A stretch of 5,447 nt of DNA from Planctomycetaceae bacterium (GTDB lineage Bacteria; Planctomycetota; Phycisphaerae; Phycisphaerales; SM1A02). A program made the translations under genes and the position numbers. Positions 5,142 through 5,447 of this stretch are shown here, piece by piece. The stretch lies in NCBI GenBank assembly GCA_027488415.1, contig JAIYBS010000152.1, positions 1 through 5,447 of the forward strand, read 5' to 3'. Numbering within the stretch: position 1 is the stretch's first letter; each line of letters begins with the position of its first letter. The notes below the pieces were generated by a model. The model had not been told where the DNA came from, ran no database searches, and saw nothing but the letters and a program-made list of their open reading frames with translations.

Positions 5142-5447
5142 TCAGCGTTCCAGGTAGTCCAGGTCGCGGTGGAACGTCTCGTCGAGCGCGAGCGCCGCGA
5201 CGATTCCGATCGCCACGCAGCAGATCCCGATGGTGAGCGTCGCGGGAACCACGCCCATGCCCGGCTTCGCGGCGAGCCACACGCTCGTGATCGGCACCGC
5301 CATCGCGCGCACGAAGTTCGGCGCGCTCGTCGCGGCGGTGGCGCGCAGGTTCGTGCCGAACTGCTCGCTCGCGGTCGTGACGAAGATCGCCCAGTAGCCG
5401 GTCGCCGCGCCCACGAGGCACATCATGCCGTAGAAGGCCACGGGCCC
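5142..5447 (-). CDS. MFS transporter, C-terminal fragment (5' part beyond the window)
   Basis: The frame is open to the right edge; 101 residues are visible before the TGA at 5144-5142. Three hydrophobic segments at about 3-26 (AFYGMMCLVGAATGYWAIFV), 44-60 and 63-88 (VVPATLTIGICCVAIGIVAA) correspond to the last helices (10-12) of a 12-helix carrier. The loop after the first one, SEQFGTNLRATA (27-38), resembles the E-x-[FY]-x-T-x-x-R-[AG]-x motif of MFS sugar and metabolite symporters. The tail, ALDETFHRDLDYLER, matches the usual ETFGKDLD(F/Y)xE ending of bacterial MFS proteins. It lies in the inner membrane. The substrate cannot be told from this fragment. Position upstream of the small barrel and the 2-oxoadipate oxygenase makes an organic acid or amino acid conceivable, which is inference only. 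The first visible Met is internal, not the start. Confidence 0.85.
   Translation of the reverse strand, partial: GPVAFYGMMCLVGAATGYWAIFVTTASEQFGTNLRATAATSAPNFVRAMAVPITSVWLAAKPGMGVVPATLTIGICCVAIGIVAALALDETFHRDLDYLER

Noticed and set aside
1..5447. Search for tRNA, rRNA, CRISPR repeats, insertion-sequence ends or defence genes
   Set aside because: No cloverleaf-like sequence, regular direct-repeat array, transposase motif or terminal inverted repeats were seen, and coding sequence fills nearly the whole window.

Overview
This is a compact, very GC-rich window (by eye well above 60% G+C) of ordinary-looking chromosomal bacterial DNA. It holds five protein genes and almost no non-coding sequence. 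Three traits point to a Gram-negative planctomycete of the Phycisphaerae type. The first gene is a truncated porin of the OprO/OprP-like kind. Gene 2 is secreted, with a C-terminal dockerin-like pair of calcium loops ending in Trp-Gly. The three internal starts have no convincing Shine-Dalgarno sequence. The lineage is inferred from family resemblance, not from a marker gene.

Layout: bases 1-1236 (+) are the C-terminal part of a large outer-membrane beta-barrel whose signal peptide lies left of the window. Its stop is 7 bp from the stop of a convergent minus-strand gene (1244-2617), a secreted protein with seven roughly 46-residue repeats (probably a seven-bladed beta-propeller) followed by the dockerin-like tail. 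The rest is also on the minus strand. In transcription order it runs: the 3' end of an MFS transporter gene (5447-5142), a small exported beta-barrel-like protein (5083-4421), a YdcJ/HglS-family 2-oxoadipate dioxygenase/decarboxylase (4397-2664), then the propeller-dockerin gene. Gaps are 58, 23 and 46 bp.

The best-supported function is the HglS/YdcJ-type enzyme. It converts 2-oxoadipate, an intermediate of lysine degradation, to D-2-hydroxyglutarate. An inner-membrane transporter, an exported barrel-like protein and this oxygenase in a row suggest an uptake-plus-catabolism cluster, but only the enzyme assignment is strong. The 46-bp gap before the propeller gene holds a possible promoter whose spacer is filled by a perfect 7-bp inverted repeat, so that gene may be controlled separately.

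I see no mobile element, CRISPR array, tRNA, rRNA or obvious new defence system. The points most worth a second look are a roughly 75-80 residue insertion in the oxygenase next to its histidine metal motif, the sevenfold propeller architecture, and AT-rich -10-like boxes 6-7 nt before two start codons, which would fit leaderless transcription. No non-coding stretch exceeds 58 bp.
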